A stretch of 64,000 nucleotides of DNA from Sanghuangporus weigelae (GCA_033182465.1 CP137327.1:496001-560000), one strand, 5' to 3'. Positions 49,221 to 62,209 are shown, numbered from the stretch's first letter. The notes: generated by a model not told the origin, from the letters alone. A program made the numbers and translations.

Positions 49221-52200
49221 TTACGACTTGCCCTTCAAACCCCTCACAAGCGACTTGATCCCTCCAAACCTCGCTTTCGAAGGTGATCGACTCGATCCAG
49301 CCGAAGACGCAGGAGAGATCGAATACGCATCCTGGATCTCCTTCTGTCTATGACTCCTATAATGATGTCCGTGTCCGGAATTAGAGCGACTCGCATGATG
49401 GTGATGACTCGCAGCATCAACCGAGAATCCCATCTTCGATAGCTTGTGCGCCGCACCCGTCCGCCGAGTAGTCGGGTCCGAGCGAAGCACGCTGCTGCTC
49501 CCTCTCGCGTTGTAACTCCCACTCCCGCTCCCATATCCCGCGGAGGAATCTTGCAAGGGAGCAGTTGCGACCCGCGTGAGCGACACGCCGAAGTCATCCG
49601 TCGATGCTGACGGATCGGGGTCGGGCGTGCGCGACCGTAAAGGCAAGGAAGGACGCGCATCGTCAATCGTGTACCTTGTGTATGGGTAATCGTGGTCCGC
49701 GGGAGGTGCTGCTGCAGCGCTTGGTGAGGGCGAAATTCGCGGAGCGACGCTGTCGGGGGTCGCTTCAGGTGAATCAATAGGCGTAGCCGTCGTCTCGATA
49801 ATCGCAATATCAGGTAACTTTTCGGACTCTTTACTGCTGATGTACAAAGGCGTCGACGTTGACCGCGAGTGGGAGTAGGCGTGCGATGTCGGAGAGGTTC
49901 CAGCGCTATGGATCGTTGCATCAGCTGCCATCGGCGAAGCGGAGGTGGAAGCTACAACGACAAACAAGATAATCAGTATCTCATGTATAAGAAATCCAAC
50001 GCAGAATTTAGTAAAGTGCACGAACCAGAAGGCGAACTGAACCCCCAAGATGCCTGAGGTGCACCTTCCGCCGTATGCGGGCGCTTCTGCTTCGCTGGCC
50101 TCGCAGGGGCGGCCCTCTGTCTCAAACTCGACGCACCAGGTCCCAGCGCGAGCCCAACAGCAGCATCCGTCGTCGCTCCTCGCTGCCTGAGCACCGCAAC
50201 GTCCCTCTTCTTCTGCGTCAGCGCCATCCTCGCCTCCTTCGCAGCCTCCCTCGCCGACTTGGGCGTCTTCACTTCCCCACTCTCGTTCGCGCTGGCATTG
50301 TGCTGTTCGCTGCCACCACCACCGCCTTCGGCTTCCCCGTCCGAATCATCCCGCACAGCCCACAACTCGCGTTGTTTCTCTCCGCGCGCGAAGCGCCTCT
50401 CTAGAGCGAGGATCTCACCATACGCCGCTAGCTGTGCCGACAGCGGAACGTCAGGACTTTCAGGCCCATCTGCCGGTAGAGAAGCACTCGCGAGGATGGC
50501 CTGCTGTGCGCGTCGCACAAGCGCCTCCGCTTCCGCTAAGTTGCTAATCCCACGAAGGTCAAGTTCGGGAGGAAAAGCGGTAGGCGTCGTCGGCGAATGC
50601 GAGTTCTTCGCCGTCTGTAATTCCTCGGCCGATTCTTGCCCGTTCGTGTTGGACAAGCCAAGCTCATCAAGCGAGGAAGACGGAGAAGCGTGCAAGTATA
50701 CATCGTTGCTTGTCTCTTTCGCATCCGTGGTCGGCAACGAGTCATCTCTCATGCTATTGGTTGGGACTTCGGTGTCGTTATCATCCCCACCGAGTATGTT
50801 CGTCATACGCAGATCCGTACCAGGACTCGGGGTAGTGAGGTTGCTCGTACTCGAAGTACCCGTCTGACTAGGCTCGCTCCTATCTGTTTCCACGCTTGAG
50901 AACGACTCTCCTCTCGCACGCGACTCCGCAGCGCGTTTCTTCGTCTCGCTTGTCGGATCTTTATTATCACCTTCAAGAAGAGCATCGTCGGGACGATTGT
51001 AATGCGTCGTCACAGAAGCTGACGACGTAACCGAAACAGGCGTAAGTGGAGGCGGACCATCGATGCTGAATGGGAATTCATTGCGCTCATAGTCGGCGTT
51101 CCTGTTTTCCGGAGATACGCCGGGTGATGAGGACGAAGCTGTCGACGCGAACGAAGCTCCTCTCGCTCGTCCGGCAGACACATACTGTGCGTAATTCGCA
51201 GCCTCTGTCGAAGGGTCTACATCCCGTTCGCCTTCCTCCAGCATCGCTGTCGACTCTTCAAGCTCAGCATCATCAAACCGTAAGGCCGTCGACTCAGAGG
51301 GGTTGATGCTCGTCCCATAATCCTCCTCTTCGTCTTCTTCATCCTCGTTATATCCATACGAATGCTCATGTCTAAGCGAGCTAGCGCTCCTCATTCCGCG
51401 AAGCCCGATCGCCGAAGTATTCACATCAGTCCCCACGCTCGCACCAACAGGCGAACCCCAGCGCGGTTCGGGACTCATACTCGTAGCCTCAGCCGGACTC
51501 GCAGTTGCATCGAATCTCAGGGTCCGCGTCCCACCAGGCGTTCCCGTCCCACTCGAGCTCTGCGAAGACACCGAGCGGTTATGACTCCCACTCTGCCCCT
51601 GTCCTCTTAATATACTCGGTCTAGCCGAAAGTCGAGGAGCGACGACTCCAGGACCGGCTGGCGCTGATCCCGGCGCTACGCCTCCAAGATCAACTGTATC
51701 AGCAGCAGGAGCTTCGTCTTCGAACTCTTCATGTAACCGCTCCTGCGAGTACCGATGGTGCAGTTCCACAGCGGAGGGCACGAGCGGACTTCGCGGGACA
51801 GGTACCGACCCGGCGCCTTCGCTTCCAATCCGCTGACGGTACCACGACCCAGGTCTCCCACCTCCACCGCCCATGGGCGAAGGCGAAGGCGCAAAGGAAG
51901 CAGACAAAGGAGACGCCGGCGGCGATGCAGTCCCTCTCGCACCAGCACTCGCAGAAAACGCATAATTATAAATCGGCGCAGAATTAGAGAACGATGTCGA
52001 CGCAGAGGCGGAACCCGAGCCTGGCTCGCTACCGCTGAGGTTCAGACTCGAGTTTGTGTTTGCATTCACGTACGCATTCGAATTTGTGTTTGAACTGATG
52101 CTCGCCTCGCCTCCCGCGCGCCTGAAAAGGTTCCTCAACGAGATCTTGCTACTCAGCTTCCGCGTCGTCCCCGTCCCAGTCCCCGCATTCACATTCACAT

Positions 52201-54183
52201 TCGTGTTGCTCAAGTTCGTCGGGTACCCACTCGAATACGCGTTCGGCATCATCCCGACAGCAGCTAAGCGACTCCCACTTCCGCTAACTCCGTTCGCGTT
52301 TCCACTCGGATTAGCATTTTCGTTCCCATTCCCCGCATTCGCACTTCCTTCCTGTCCAGCATCCGACCCCGCGGACCTCGGTCTGCGCTTCCGGCCCGAA
52401 AGGCGACGCTGGAATGGCGATGCGGGCTCGTTGAATATATGCGGTAACGATGGTCGTCGATTCCCTGGTACTCCGGGGCCATCGAATGGATTACCAATCA
52501 AGTTCGAGTTCGAATTCGGGTGGAGGGACGAGGATGACGTCACACTCGCGCCTGTGCTGAGGGAGGGTCGGAATGCATTGTCGGTAGTGGAAGTTGATTG
52601 GGACGTAGATTGCGATTGCGATTGCGGCTGAGACTGAGTCGAGGCTTGCGTCTGCAGCTGCGACGTCGAATGTGAATGCCCATGATGGAAAAGCGAGTGC
52701 AAATGTGAATGCGACGGTGGACTTCCGCCATGCGAATGGGAATGGGAGTGTTGATGATGATGATGCAGCGGGAAAATCGAATGGGAGTGATTGTGGGATG
52801 GCTGTTGCGGTTGCGATTGAGATTGAGATTGCGGATGCGCCGCAGCGGAAGGCGAAGGCGGCGACTTGTCTCGCTCTCGCTCTCGATCGCGTAATTGACC
52901 ATGCGATCCGTGATGATGCAAAAGCGGCGTTTTGAACAAATGCAGTGCATTATCGATCGATCTCTTCATGTGCAGCCTCCTCGATCCGCTCTGTATCAAC
53001 TCCGAAATCTCGCATCCATCCTTGTCTTTCTCTTTCTCGCCAGTAGAGCTCACAGTGGCACCGGTATTTCCAACATCATTCGTAGACTCATTCCCTCGAC
53101 TCCCCATAGGGCAATTCGATCCGGAAACAGACCCGGGACCAGAAGAAGCTTCCTCCTTCCCGCCGGGCTGCACGGGAGGCAAGTCGCCCGCTCTGCCTCC
53201 GCTCCACGCAGCCAGTACGTCAGCACATTCGACCCATCCGGTATTGCGCGCGAGCATCTCGGGAGTAACGCCATGCTTGTCCGCGCGATCCGGAACGGCA
53301 CCATGTGCAAGCAGAAGCTTCACTACTCCCAGGTGTCCGTTAGCTGCGGCGAAGTGTAATGGTGTTGAGCCTGAAAATTGAGTACATTGTCAGCGTTATT
53401 CTTGTCATAGACTCAAGCCAGAAATTGCGTAAGACCGATAACAGATATGCACGGGAAGGGATAAATAGGCAACACCAAATCCGTCTTTCTCAATGCATCG
53501 TGTGCACACAAATCTCATATCCAAAACGTCGATCGGAAATACCGAAAATAGTCACTCACCACTGGCTCCAACAGCCAATCCGGATGACTTGTGTTTCTCA
53601 TTCGAGTATCTTCGTGGTATCCTACATGACAACGACAATGACGTTTCGTGTACATGAGTGCATGCGGGGTGTGCGTTATCAGATATGTCAGTGTCCCGAT
53701 TCAGATGCAAAATGACCACGGCAATACTCACCTAGGGGCATTTACATCCGCGCCTTCGTCAATCAAATATTTGACCACGACTTCGCTCCCACCCGCGCAG
53801 GCCGCATGTAGGGGTAGTACTCCGTTTAGGACCGAGTTTATCGGCTGACCATGGCTCAGAGCGAACTCGACAAGCCCCAAATTCCCCGAGGCTGCAGCAA
53901 AGTGCAGGTCATATTGAGGGACTAGATAAATAAATAATAAATAAATAATCAATAAATTACCGGAAAATTGTTAATTGCTATATGCGATGGGACAAATAAA
54001 AGAAAGACACAAAAACACGGAAGACAAAAAGTAGTGAAAGAGGGTGTGGAGGGACAAGGTCGAGGAGGAGAGGGACGTACACTGCGTAGTGACGTTATAC
54101 CGAGCCTCCGCCTTTTGTTGGGTGCGCGAAGTGCCCGGCATAGTGTTATTCCTGTCCCTTCCAAAGGCAGAGCGACTCGCCAT
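49221..54183 (-). CDS. Large ankyrin-repeat protein with long low-complexity region
   Basis: Five exons (54183-54081, 53921-53732, 53621-53560, 53370-50026, 49951-49221) encode 1476 residues. Ankyrin repeats occupy about residues 36-170: YDLHFAAASGNLGLVEFAL, GVLPLHAACAGGSEVVVKYL, GSTPLHFAAANGHLGVVKLL, HGVTPEMLARNTGWVECADV. The other ~1300 residues are mostly disordered (Ser, Asn, Gly, Gln), with a histidine-rich run near residues 310-360 (HHHHQHSHSHSHGG). A scattered set of conserved segments follows, for example LDLRGISNLAEAEALVRRAQQ, and the end is GIKSLVRGLKGKS. Ankyrin repeats mediate protein binding; the partner and pathway are unknown. The 62-nt exon 3 (PRRYSNEKHKSSGLAVG) is needed to join the ankyrin units in frame. 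The low-complexity exon produces long antisense ORFs, which I treat as shadows. Confidence 0.85.
53924..53960. repeat. AT-rich TAAA-type simple repeat in intron 1
   Basis: The plus strand reads ATAAATAAATAATAAATAAATAATC, a short TAAA-based simple sequence next to the intron 1 acceptor of the ankyrin-repeat gene. It is a local simple repeat with no further meaning that I can support. Confidence 0.7.
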
Positions 54184-57100
54184 GAGCTATGGATTCCTTT
54201 GTCTTGCTGTCTTCAAAGCAAGTCGACCTTGTACGGTCTGAGATGAAATTGAGAGGAGGCTGACTGGAGAGGATGATGGTGGAAAGGAGAAGAATGCTGA
54301 GAGGAAGAGGAGAGGATGAATGATGGACAGATTGGGATTGCGAGGCTCTCCAGAGCGAGATGCAAGGTAGGGGTATGTACTGAAGGATACGAGCTATAAT
54401 TACTTACAATACAACGGAAATGCAGGCGACTGTCGGACTACAGCGGAGTACAGCGGGGCCCGAGCCTACAAGCACCAGCAAGCTCGGGAGCAGAGCCAGG
54501 CGCTTCCTTCTTATAATGCTCCGTTCTGATAGGACCAACCAGCACTCCGGCCAATGGCGTGCGCAGACTCCTCGAGAACGAGCAGGCGCGGTGCTGCTCG
54601 TCGTCGTCTCCGTCGAGTGACGCAGCGAGTAAGAGGAGAGATGAGGGGGATTATTCAACTCGAAGATTATAGTAGTACCCAAATCGGGAAATATATAAAC
54701 ACTGATCTACTGATTGATCCACACCTGTCACACCCAATCGCAACAATCACAACAATCATCTCTGAATCATCTCACTCCCCATCTTTATTGTCCATTCATT
54801 CCATAATATAAACTCGCCTTTGTTTGTCAAATCGTATAGAAGTATATATTTCCTTGGCCCTTCGGCGCCCTCAGGTCAGCCTTGATTTGATGGAATGAAC
54901 GGAATAATTTAGATTAGATTTATTCAGCGCACTGGCCCTATCCCGACTGACCTGGCTAGAAAGAACGTCCATGTGACGTCCACCAGCGGCGCAAACATGA
55001 ATTCCATGCTCCCCTGCATTCCCCGCTGTTTCTCAAGCCTCCATACGTGTGTGTCCACACTGTGTCCACGCACGCCGACATACCGAAGATCCGGTGGATT
55101 GGTCGTCACGGACCGAGGATTCTTCCAACAGTCCATGCCATGCATTGTGTCATTCCGAGGCTAATCTACATATTTACATGCCATCGCACCTCGATTGTTT
55201 AACGCGGGGACGGAACGTATTTTGTTTGTCTCATATACAGCCTCGTTCATCTACATATCTGGGTCTGGGTTCCTCCATCACCACGTTGCCGGATGTTGTA
55301 TTCATCTCGGGCTGTACGACGACTTACATTTACATCATTACAACAACCATCGCCATCGCCATCGCCATCGCCATCGCCATCGCCACCCTTACAACAAATA
55401 ACTGCACCACAGGCGCTCCTGCAGGCTCCCTAGATGCACAACAAGACACGCAGCAAAATGCATCACGGGCTTATGGGTTATCTTCATCTGGTCAAACAAA
55501 TAGGGGGGGATCAAAGTTAAGACACCACGTTCTGATCATGATCTGGTTAAACCCAAAAAATTTTACTCCCGTCCGCCTCGTTTTCTTCTGTTTTCTCCCG
55601 AACAAACTTCCTATACAGGGATGACTCTGGCTCTATCCCTATCCGTCTCAGGCTATTCAGCAAAGCTTCCCGCCGGCTTCCCTTCTCTCAATTAACGCCA
55701 CGCGTTCTGAATCAGCCCTTCTCCCCGCTATCTAGCCGAAAGGATCTCCCATCTCTCCTTGTCTTTACTCCAGCTTCTGTCCTCCTCACGGGCAGGACGA
55801 ACCGACCGCGTGCAAGTGTGCTGCGGGTGGGTTAAGTATATCCATTCCATCCAGAATCAGATTATTGCTGTGGGGTATGCGGTGCGTATACTAAATCACT
55901 TACTATGACGACCATACAACTATACATACACACGTTCTGACGTTCGCACACACACCACCCGCGTCAGGCCTATCTATCTCTATTTGCTTCTTCATATCTG
56001 ATTTCCAAGCCAAGCCCGGGTTGGTCAAACAGACAACTCAACACACTATGTAGTACTGAATGCATTGCTCCTGACGTCTTCGTGACGCATAGCGTGATAC
56101 GTGCGTGTTAACATCCATGAGTATCTAAATGCCGATTCTTGTCGCTGGTATGGACTGATGCTGCGGAACCAAAAAAAACGGCTTGAGGGTCTGATATGAT
56201 ATGAATTCGGAAGCGCACGCGCAATCTGGGGAGCCCAGGCAGCCCACGAGTCGCCTCGCGTCTGTTGGCCTATTAATCATATATATAACACCATAACAAT
56301 ACATAAGTATACCTTCCCCAAAACCTTACAGTAACGTGTATCCCGCTGATTGTGTAGTGCCGGATGAACGCGCATCCTTCCGCCCATGTACCCGAAGCGG
56401 CGAAGCCTGCCTAGGTATAATGACTGATGCGGCGTCCGTTGGATGGACAGATGGATGGATGGAATGATAGATACGCCGACATGCTTCCGCATATCAGATT
56501 ATGATACACGGTACGCACTTTTAATCATGATCGATCGCTCACATCCTGGACGCCGTGATATCAAGCAGTCACATCTATGCAGCCCAAGAAACGATCATAG
56601 TGTATACATGTACAAACAATGATCTCAAACAAAACTGAATCCGAATCCGAATCCAAATTTAAATCCGTCACATATCTATGATATCATACTCCGTCCTAAG
56701 CAATAGCATGATGCCGAGCTGCACGGATGTACTGTACTGCAGTGATAGTGATGGTTGTATGGTGATGGTTACCAGAAGTTCAAGAATACCGTTCGTTCAA
56801 ATGCAATGGACACCGCACCTCCCCATCCTGATACTGATACCGACAGAACGCAGAACAATCTGAAACCTACCGTGCTGTATCAGTCATCGGCGTGTCGGCT
56901 TGACGACCTCACTGTTCTCGTCATAAGTTGAGTGGGTAACGTTATGCTCAGGTCTATTTCTATCCGTACGTACTGTATGTGTCTGACCTCCCTAGCGCCT
57001 CTGTAATCAATATGCTCTGTTCTGACGCTGATTTATCAGTTTCTGGTGAGTTCGGATCAAGACTAGCCTGGATCACGACTGGGCGATTCGGTAACTTCAG

Positions 57101-58210
57101 AAGTACAAACGGCTGCATCGTTTCCTCACTTGTTTCCATTTGTGTTCTTCAACATTTCACGATCACGGTGCGAATATCCTGCGTTTCAGCATGATTCCCA
57201 TAAAGACAAGCAACATAGTTCCGACTAAAAATCCGCTTGAAGGGTCCCGACTCTCAAAATAGTGAACAATTTGATGCTAGTACTGGTTTCATTATCTACT
57301 CCTGTGCGCATCAGGACTCGGACAGAGGTACGACGAAGGCACGAGTCTAATATCTGAATCCGGTGAAATTATAACGATCATCTGCCAGGCGTGTGGTTCT
57401 ACTGAATCTACAATTTGCTTCCGGCTTTATCTTTGTGTTCCTGACCCATTCGTACCGCTGTCCGGCGTTCCTGTACTTTTATTGCCGGGTTTGATAACAA
57501 ACAATAAATAATACTTGCAATTCACGTGTGTGGGTGAATTCGACTGTGTGAATAAATTACCAAACATCGGCTTTTGCCGTCCCAGCTACCGGATGCAAGT
57601 TCAGGTCGAAATAATGACTTTCCATACTTTCCATAATTCAAGCATTGTTCTGGTATTCATGCTGATATTCGGAGGAGCGTGCAGGCACAAGGTGTTATGT
57701 CAAACTTGTTTCGAGCAAAACTTTCCGTTGCTACATACAGAGGAAGCCCTGTACGCCATTCCTCATTTCGTTTCTCTCGCAATTTCCCGAAAAGCTAATT
57801 GTTTTTCCTCGACTCTAGCTGTCTGGATTTACTCATGATAATGAGGAAGACAGGGAATCCGAACGACTCGTCCTCTTTCTCAAGACCACTATCGTTCCCT
57901 CGTATGAGTCTTATTCAGGAGCAAAACTAACCTGCACTTTGCCTTGTTTCTGTTCAATTACGTTATGCCTTACGAAGCCGAGTTGCTTCGGGGTGGTGAC
58001 TTTGCGTAGAGAACACCAGAGGATTCCTCAGATTAGACGCCACACGTGAGAAAGAAAAGCAATACTGGCAGGTTGCAATATCTGCCGCACCTGGGATGCG
58101 ACACGAGCGCTTCCTATGTTGCACCTAAAGAACCAGCTCGTGAACATAAGACCCGCCTGGTGAGTCTGCATAGTACTTACCTCTCTGGAAATTAGGCGCG
58201 CAATTCTCGG
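54184..58210. other. 4-kb gene-poor stretch, partly simple-sequence
   Basis: Lies between the ankyrin-repeat gene start (-) and the kinase start (+), so it contains both promoters. The longest ORF (55049-55624, +) runs through a hexamer repeat and has no domain. I see T/C-rich tracts, a CATCGC microsatellite and a GGAT-rich stretch at 56445-56462. No transposase, tRNA or splice-supported gene was found. Unknown small genes or non-coding RNAs are possible. Confidence 0.45.
55348..55383. repeat. (CATCGC)6 microsatellite
   Basis: Six perfect copies of CATCGC, 36 bp, in the gene-poor stretch. The unit is a multiple of three, so it translates to alternating Ala-Ile in the spanning plus-strand ORF, but that ORF is not supported as a gene. 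Confidence 0.95.
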
Positions 58211-60590
58211 ATGACCGATATTGAACGGACCTCGCCGAAGCGGAGGGGATCGTCGCTGAAGGATGCTCGGCGAGTGTCAGGAGAGAAGAAGAAACCAGAG
58301 AGGGAGAAAGCAGATGAAGCCGGTGCTGTAAGAGCCCGAGATCGGGGCCGAGACCAAGATAGGCGGAGAGGGAAAGAGGCGTCTCCGAAAGGAGTGGTCA
58401 ACGACTCGACGAGAAGAAAGGTAGAGAAAGACGTTCTGGAACCGGGGGAAGAAGTACGATGGGCATCTCCCGGAGATGTATACGAAGAGTTCAGGACCTC
58501 AGAGGCGAAGAAAGTGCCACCCAGAGAGAAAACGAATAATCGCATCCGCGAAATCCAACGTCCGAGATTGCCCCCGCTTAGTATCGGTCATGTTGTCGAT
58601 CCAATCTATTCCCATCATATGGCATCTTCTGCTCGAACGCCTGTCACTCGAACCGCCAGCGTGTCCTCCATTAAAAGCTTGACGAGTAGACTCGGAGAAA
58701 AACTCAACTTTAACCATCATGTGTCCGAAAACCCTCCAAAGGAAGGATCTCCAGCAACGACAAAGGGAACTTTCAAGCAACGTTATAAATGCATAAGCAA
58801 GATCGATAAAGGCGCCCAAGGGAAAGTATACGTAAGTCTTCTTTCATATCTTCAGTACAATGGACACGTACTGATTTCTCTTTCCTCTACCATTTCGATC
58901 TGACAAAGCTTTGCGAAGACATAGATAGCCATAAAACATATGCAGTTAAGGTGCTGGTTCCAGCCACTGAAGAACGCAGGAAGAAACGACAAGATTTGGA
59001 GAAGAATATAATGCGCATGCTTCGCGATGATCCGAAACGTCCTGCCAGCATTGTAAGTCTGTCCTTCAAAAACTTCGCCGAAATTTTCGTATATTCGGCC
59101 CCGATATGTCATCTGATGTTTCAATACTGTTTAGGTTGAGTATGTTGAAAGCTTTGAGGAAGACGAGGATCCTCTCACGGGCGAAAAGCAACCGAAAATA
59201 TGTCACGTCATGGAACACTGCAAAGGACCTACACTTTATGCCATCCTCAAGCATAACAGATTTTCCAATGCAGAGGTGATCAGAGTGATCAGTCTGTACG
59301 TCCATCATTGAGTTGCCTTAACGAAGCTAAGTACAGAAACTCATCTACTCTCACTATATAGAGACATTGTGAATGGGCTGAGTTTCCTACACACAAACCG
59401 CATCGTACATTGTGATTTGAAGTCAGTGAGATATCCTTCCTACCTGATTGTATCCACCTAAATACGTTCTCACTGCGCGTTCTAAAAGGCCAGAAAACAT
59501 TATGTTCAGTTCTGAGAAGCAAGGTAAAGATGCAAACGGCTTTCACATAAGGATTATCGACTTCGGACTGTAAGAGCCTTTTTTGTAATGCACCTACGCG
59601 GGTGCAAGCCTGCTGTGGTCATTATATTGACTAAAACACTTACTTTCCCGATAGTTCAATCCAACTGAAGTCGCCCGAGCTGAACAAAGACGTAGGCGGG
59701 ACACTATTGTACCATCCTCCTGAAGTCTTTGGCCGTGAAAGGATAGTTAGTGTCAAGATGGATATGTGGGCATTCGGGTCCGTTCCCACATACTATTCAA
59801 GCGCAGATTGCTGAAATCCATTTTTTCCAGCGTTGTTTTTTGGGAAATGATCCACGGTTTGAACTCGTTCCCCATTAAGCCGATCAGTTATTCGGGAGCC
59901 AAGAGAAGAGCGGATGCTCGAGGGATCAAGGGCAATGGTAAGCCTCGTTCAACCGCTTTCAAAGACGAAACATCAAACTAAAATCAACCGCGACAGACAA
60001 CATACGTAAGCACTGGGAGGAATACAACGAACGACAATTCAAGAAAGAACTCAGACTGAATTCAGACCGATGGAAGTCGATGCCCGATGGTGAGTACAGA
60101 CAGACTCTTCGCCCGACTGCTCGTGACTCAATCGATTTCTATGGCCTCAAAGCAAAGAAATTAGGCGAGTTATTGCTGGTGATGGACCCGCACGAAAGGT
60201 TGGCTTCCGATGCTGCGTTGCCATATTTGGAGAAACCTGTAAGCCCTGCTTTCTCCGTGTTTATTGGTATCAATGACTTCATTCGATGCTCACATAGTGG
60301 AGAATGCAACTTTTCGTCAGTGCAAAGTTATAACATCTGTCATCGTATACCCTATTTCGTGTCCTTTCTTCTGCGAAGTCAACATACTCTTCCCGATTGC
60401 GCACTGTATGATATATTTTATACGGCATTTGTTTTTAGAACTAAGTCGAATAGCGATTTTAATGCATTTCCTTTACTGAATCCAAAAGTTAGCTCAGATG
60501 ACCTCCAAGTTTTTTTTTCAGGATTCCATTCTGTACATGTCTCCCTGCCATTCGACCAAAGAAGGAAAACAGAAAAGTAGTTCGCCGTAA
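58211..60590 (+). CDS. Protein kinase with basic disordered N-terminus
   Basis: Nine exons (58211-58831, 58909-59052, 59135-59295, 59362-59421, 59489-59569, 59655-59777, 59831-59937, 59997-60238, 60522-60590) encode about 535 residues. The first ~195 residues are Arg/Lys/Glu-rich and disordered. The kinase domain follows: glycine loop ISKIDKGAQGKVY, Lys221 (YAVKVL), catalytic HCDLKPENIM (His325, Asp327), DFGLS (Asp353), a GGTLLYHPPEVFG activation-segment end, and DMWAFGVVFWEM. It is a serine/threonine-type kinase by its KPEN motif. The HCD in place of HRD is the form found in DYRK kinases, but I cannot place the family. A late insert before LLLVMDPHERLASDAAL matches the usual C-lobe end. The last exon, after a 283-nt intron, is the weakest part; an alternative splice at 60588 would extend the protein to about 60670. 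Confidence 0.82.
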
Positions 60591-61235
60591 GTAAGCTCTC
60601 CCGTCAGTGATGGTATTTTCTCGCTGCTAGCTCCCGCGCTTATGAAACTACAACGTCGTCGCACTACTGAAGAGCTGCATGATCAGCGTCCCGAACTTGA
60701 TCTCGATCCGGATGGATGGATGCTTTCCAGCTTCATCAAAATAGCGCTCCATGCATGCGTGGCCCCGTAGTTCGCATGAGGAACCGATTCGACGACAATC
60801 TCGTCACGAACAACACCGATGAGGACAAACTTACGAACCGTCATGCACACCATGAAAACGGTCTTGTGCCTCATTGTGTAAAACCATCAAAGGGGGAAGC
60901 ACCACGAATTGCTTTCATCCATTTCAATCGGCAGTGGAAAATGCTTCTAGCATCCTTTGCGCATCTGCGTTGCTTTACATTTTACTGCAGCAAGTTTGCA
61001 ATGCTTTATACTGGTGGTTTGCCATAAATTCATGCTGCAAGAGCAAATTCTACTGGCATAGTGTTGAGATAACGATCTGCTTGTGAAAAAATCACTGATT
61101 TTGCTTGAATAATTGCCTCGGAAGAAAGCAATGGGCTGTCTTGTGCAAAAGCCTATAAATTGAGAGCGCTTAATCACGACTTCCTTGTACTCTGTTCCGC
61201 TTAGCCTCACCGAGTACATTCCTACGCTCTGCAGA
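60591..61235. other. Spacer between kinase and first small charged protein
   Basis: About 645 bp. A plus-strand frame at about 60635-60770 (PALMKLQRRRTTEEL...) could be kinase 3' sequence under another splice, but I could not join it in phase. The last 85 bp is the promoter of the first small gene. Confidence 0.4.
61154..61162 (+). promoter_or_regulatory. TATA box (TATAAATTG) of first small charged protein
   Basis: TATAAATTG lies 82 bp upstream of the ATG at 61236. The same nonamer is found upstream of the paralogous gene at 62152, which supports it as a shared core promoter. Confidence 0.6.
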
Positions 61236-61469
61236 ATGTCCGATAAACAGACTACGGGCGGAACATCAAATAAGCGTAAATATGAAGGACGAAAAGATTC
61301 AGACAGCGAAGAAGGGGATGATCAAAAGAAATACAAACCCACAGACTTTGACATGCAATTAGAGAAGAAGCGCGCTGAGGCCAGGAAATCCAAGAGCCAA
61401 GAAAAAAAGGAAAAGCCAAAAGAAGATTACTCGGAGCGTAAAACCACAATAAAATTCGCTGAGAAGTAG
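61236..61469 (+). CDS. Small highly charged protein, paralogue 1 (77 aa)
   Basis: Intronless, 77 residues, rich in Lys, Glu, Asp and Ser, with no hydrophobic core and so probably disordered. Layout: a short N-terminus ending TSNKRKYEG, an acidic serine patch DSDSEEGDD that looks like a casein-kinase-2 target, a basic KKYKPTD, a Lys/Glu alternation typical of a charged helix, and the tail TIKFAEK. It aligns along its length with the second small gene about 970 bp downstream, which has the same order of features. I do not recognise a family. Nuclear localisation is plausible from the basic motifs but is inference. The ATG at 61236 is preferred over upstream in-frame alternatives because the paralogue aligns from that Met. 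Confidence 0.7.
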   Translation: MSDKQTTGGTSNKRKYEGRKDSDSEEGDDQKKYKPTDFDMQLEKKRAEARKSKSQEKKEKPKEDYSERKTTIKFAEK

Positions 61470-62209
61470 CTCGCAAACAGTCAATTAGTTCATGTAGAAG
61501 GGGTAGCAGGCTCAGGGTAGATGAACGATAATAGAAAAGAATCAAATATTCTTCCTTCTCAGAATCAGCGACGACTGCACCGGCCATGATGCGAAGAGCT
61601 GCAAGATATCATCATGTACACCAGTCTTTTCATGAGTACACTACGGAGTGCGATAGAAAACATCGAGAAAAAAACTCTGGGAGTAGAATTACATCCACCC
61701 CGGGGCTTGTATAACATTCTCCAGACATATGAGTTTTCTCACCTTTTGAGACAAACCTCATCTCAGTACTGATGTATAGAGATCCAAAGCGAGGAACTAT
61801 TCCTGCTATGGTTCAGATTCCGGTACTTTGTCCTTCCTTTCAGTCAGCACGCTTAAGTCGGGGGAGTACGGCTGTTGATGCGCTCTGAAGAGTACATTGC
61901 CCGGCTCATGCCTTGTAGTACCTTTGCTTTTAGCTTTGCATCCCACGGATGCAATGTTTCATAATACTTGGAGATGACATACAAATCGGTAGAATCAAAT
62001 ATGCCCTAATGGGGCTACTACGAGTAGAGCCTAGTTCCACTGCCGCATGCATTACATAGGATAATGCCTTTATCAAACAAGATAGCGAATTTTGCAGATA
62101 TTCACGCCTGATAGAGTAAGCAAAGCGAGAAATGCAAAGGTTCGGTGGGCGTATAAATTGGCGGTAAAATCTAAGATCCATTATCCGTACAAGAGCAACT
62201 TGTGAAACA
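61470..62209. other. Spacer between the two small charged-protein genes
   Basis: 740 bp with no supported gene. The final 60 bp holds the TATA box of the second copy. I see no third copy and no mobile-element ends that would explain the duplication. Confidence 0.5.
62152..62160 (+). promoter_or_regulatory. TATA box (TATAAATTG) of second small charged protein
   Basis: Identical nonamer to that at 61154-61162, placed 58 bp before the ATG at 62210. Confidence 0.6.

Noticed and set aside
50259-52631. Long plus-strand ORFs (up to ~200 codons) opposite the ankyrin-repeat gene
   Set aside because: They are antisense shadows of the biased codon use in the Ser/Ala-rich exon; the minus frame has conserved ankyrin exons and correct splicing.
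55049-55624. 191-codon plus-strand ORF through the CATCGC repeat
   Set aside because: It starts at a non-ATG or arbitrary position, contains the microsatellite and shows no domain.
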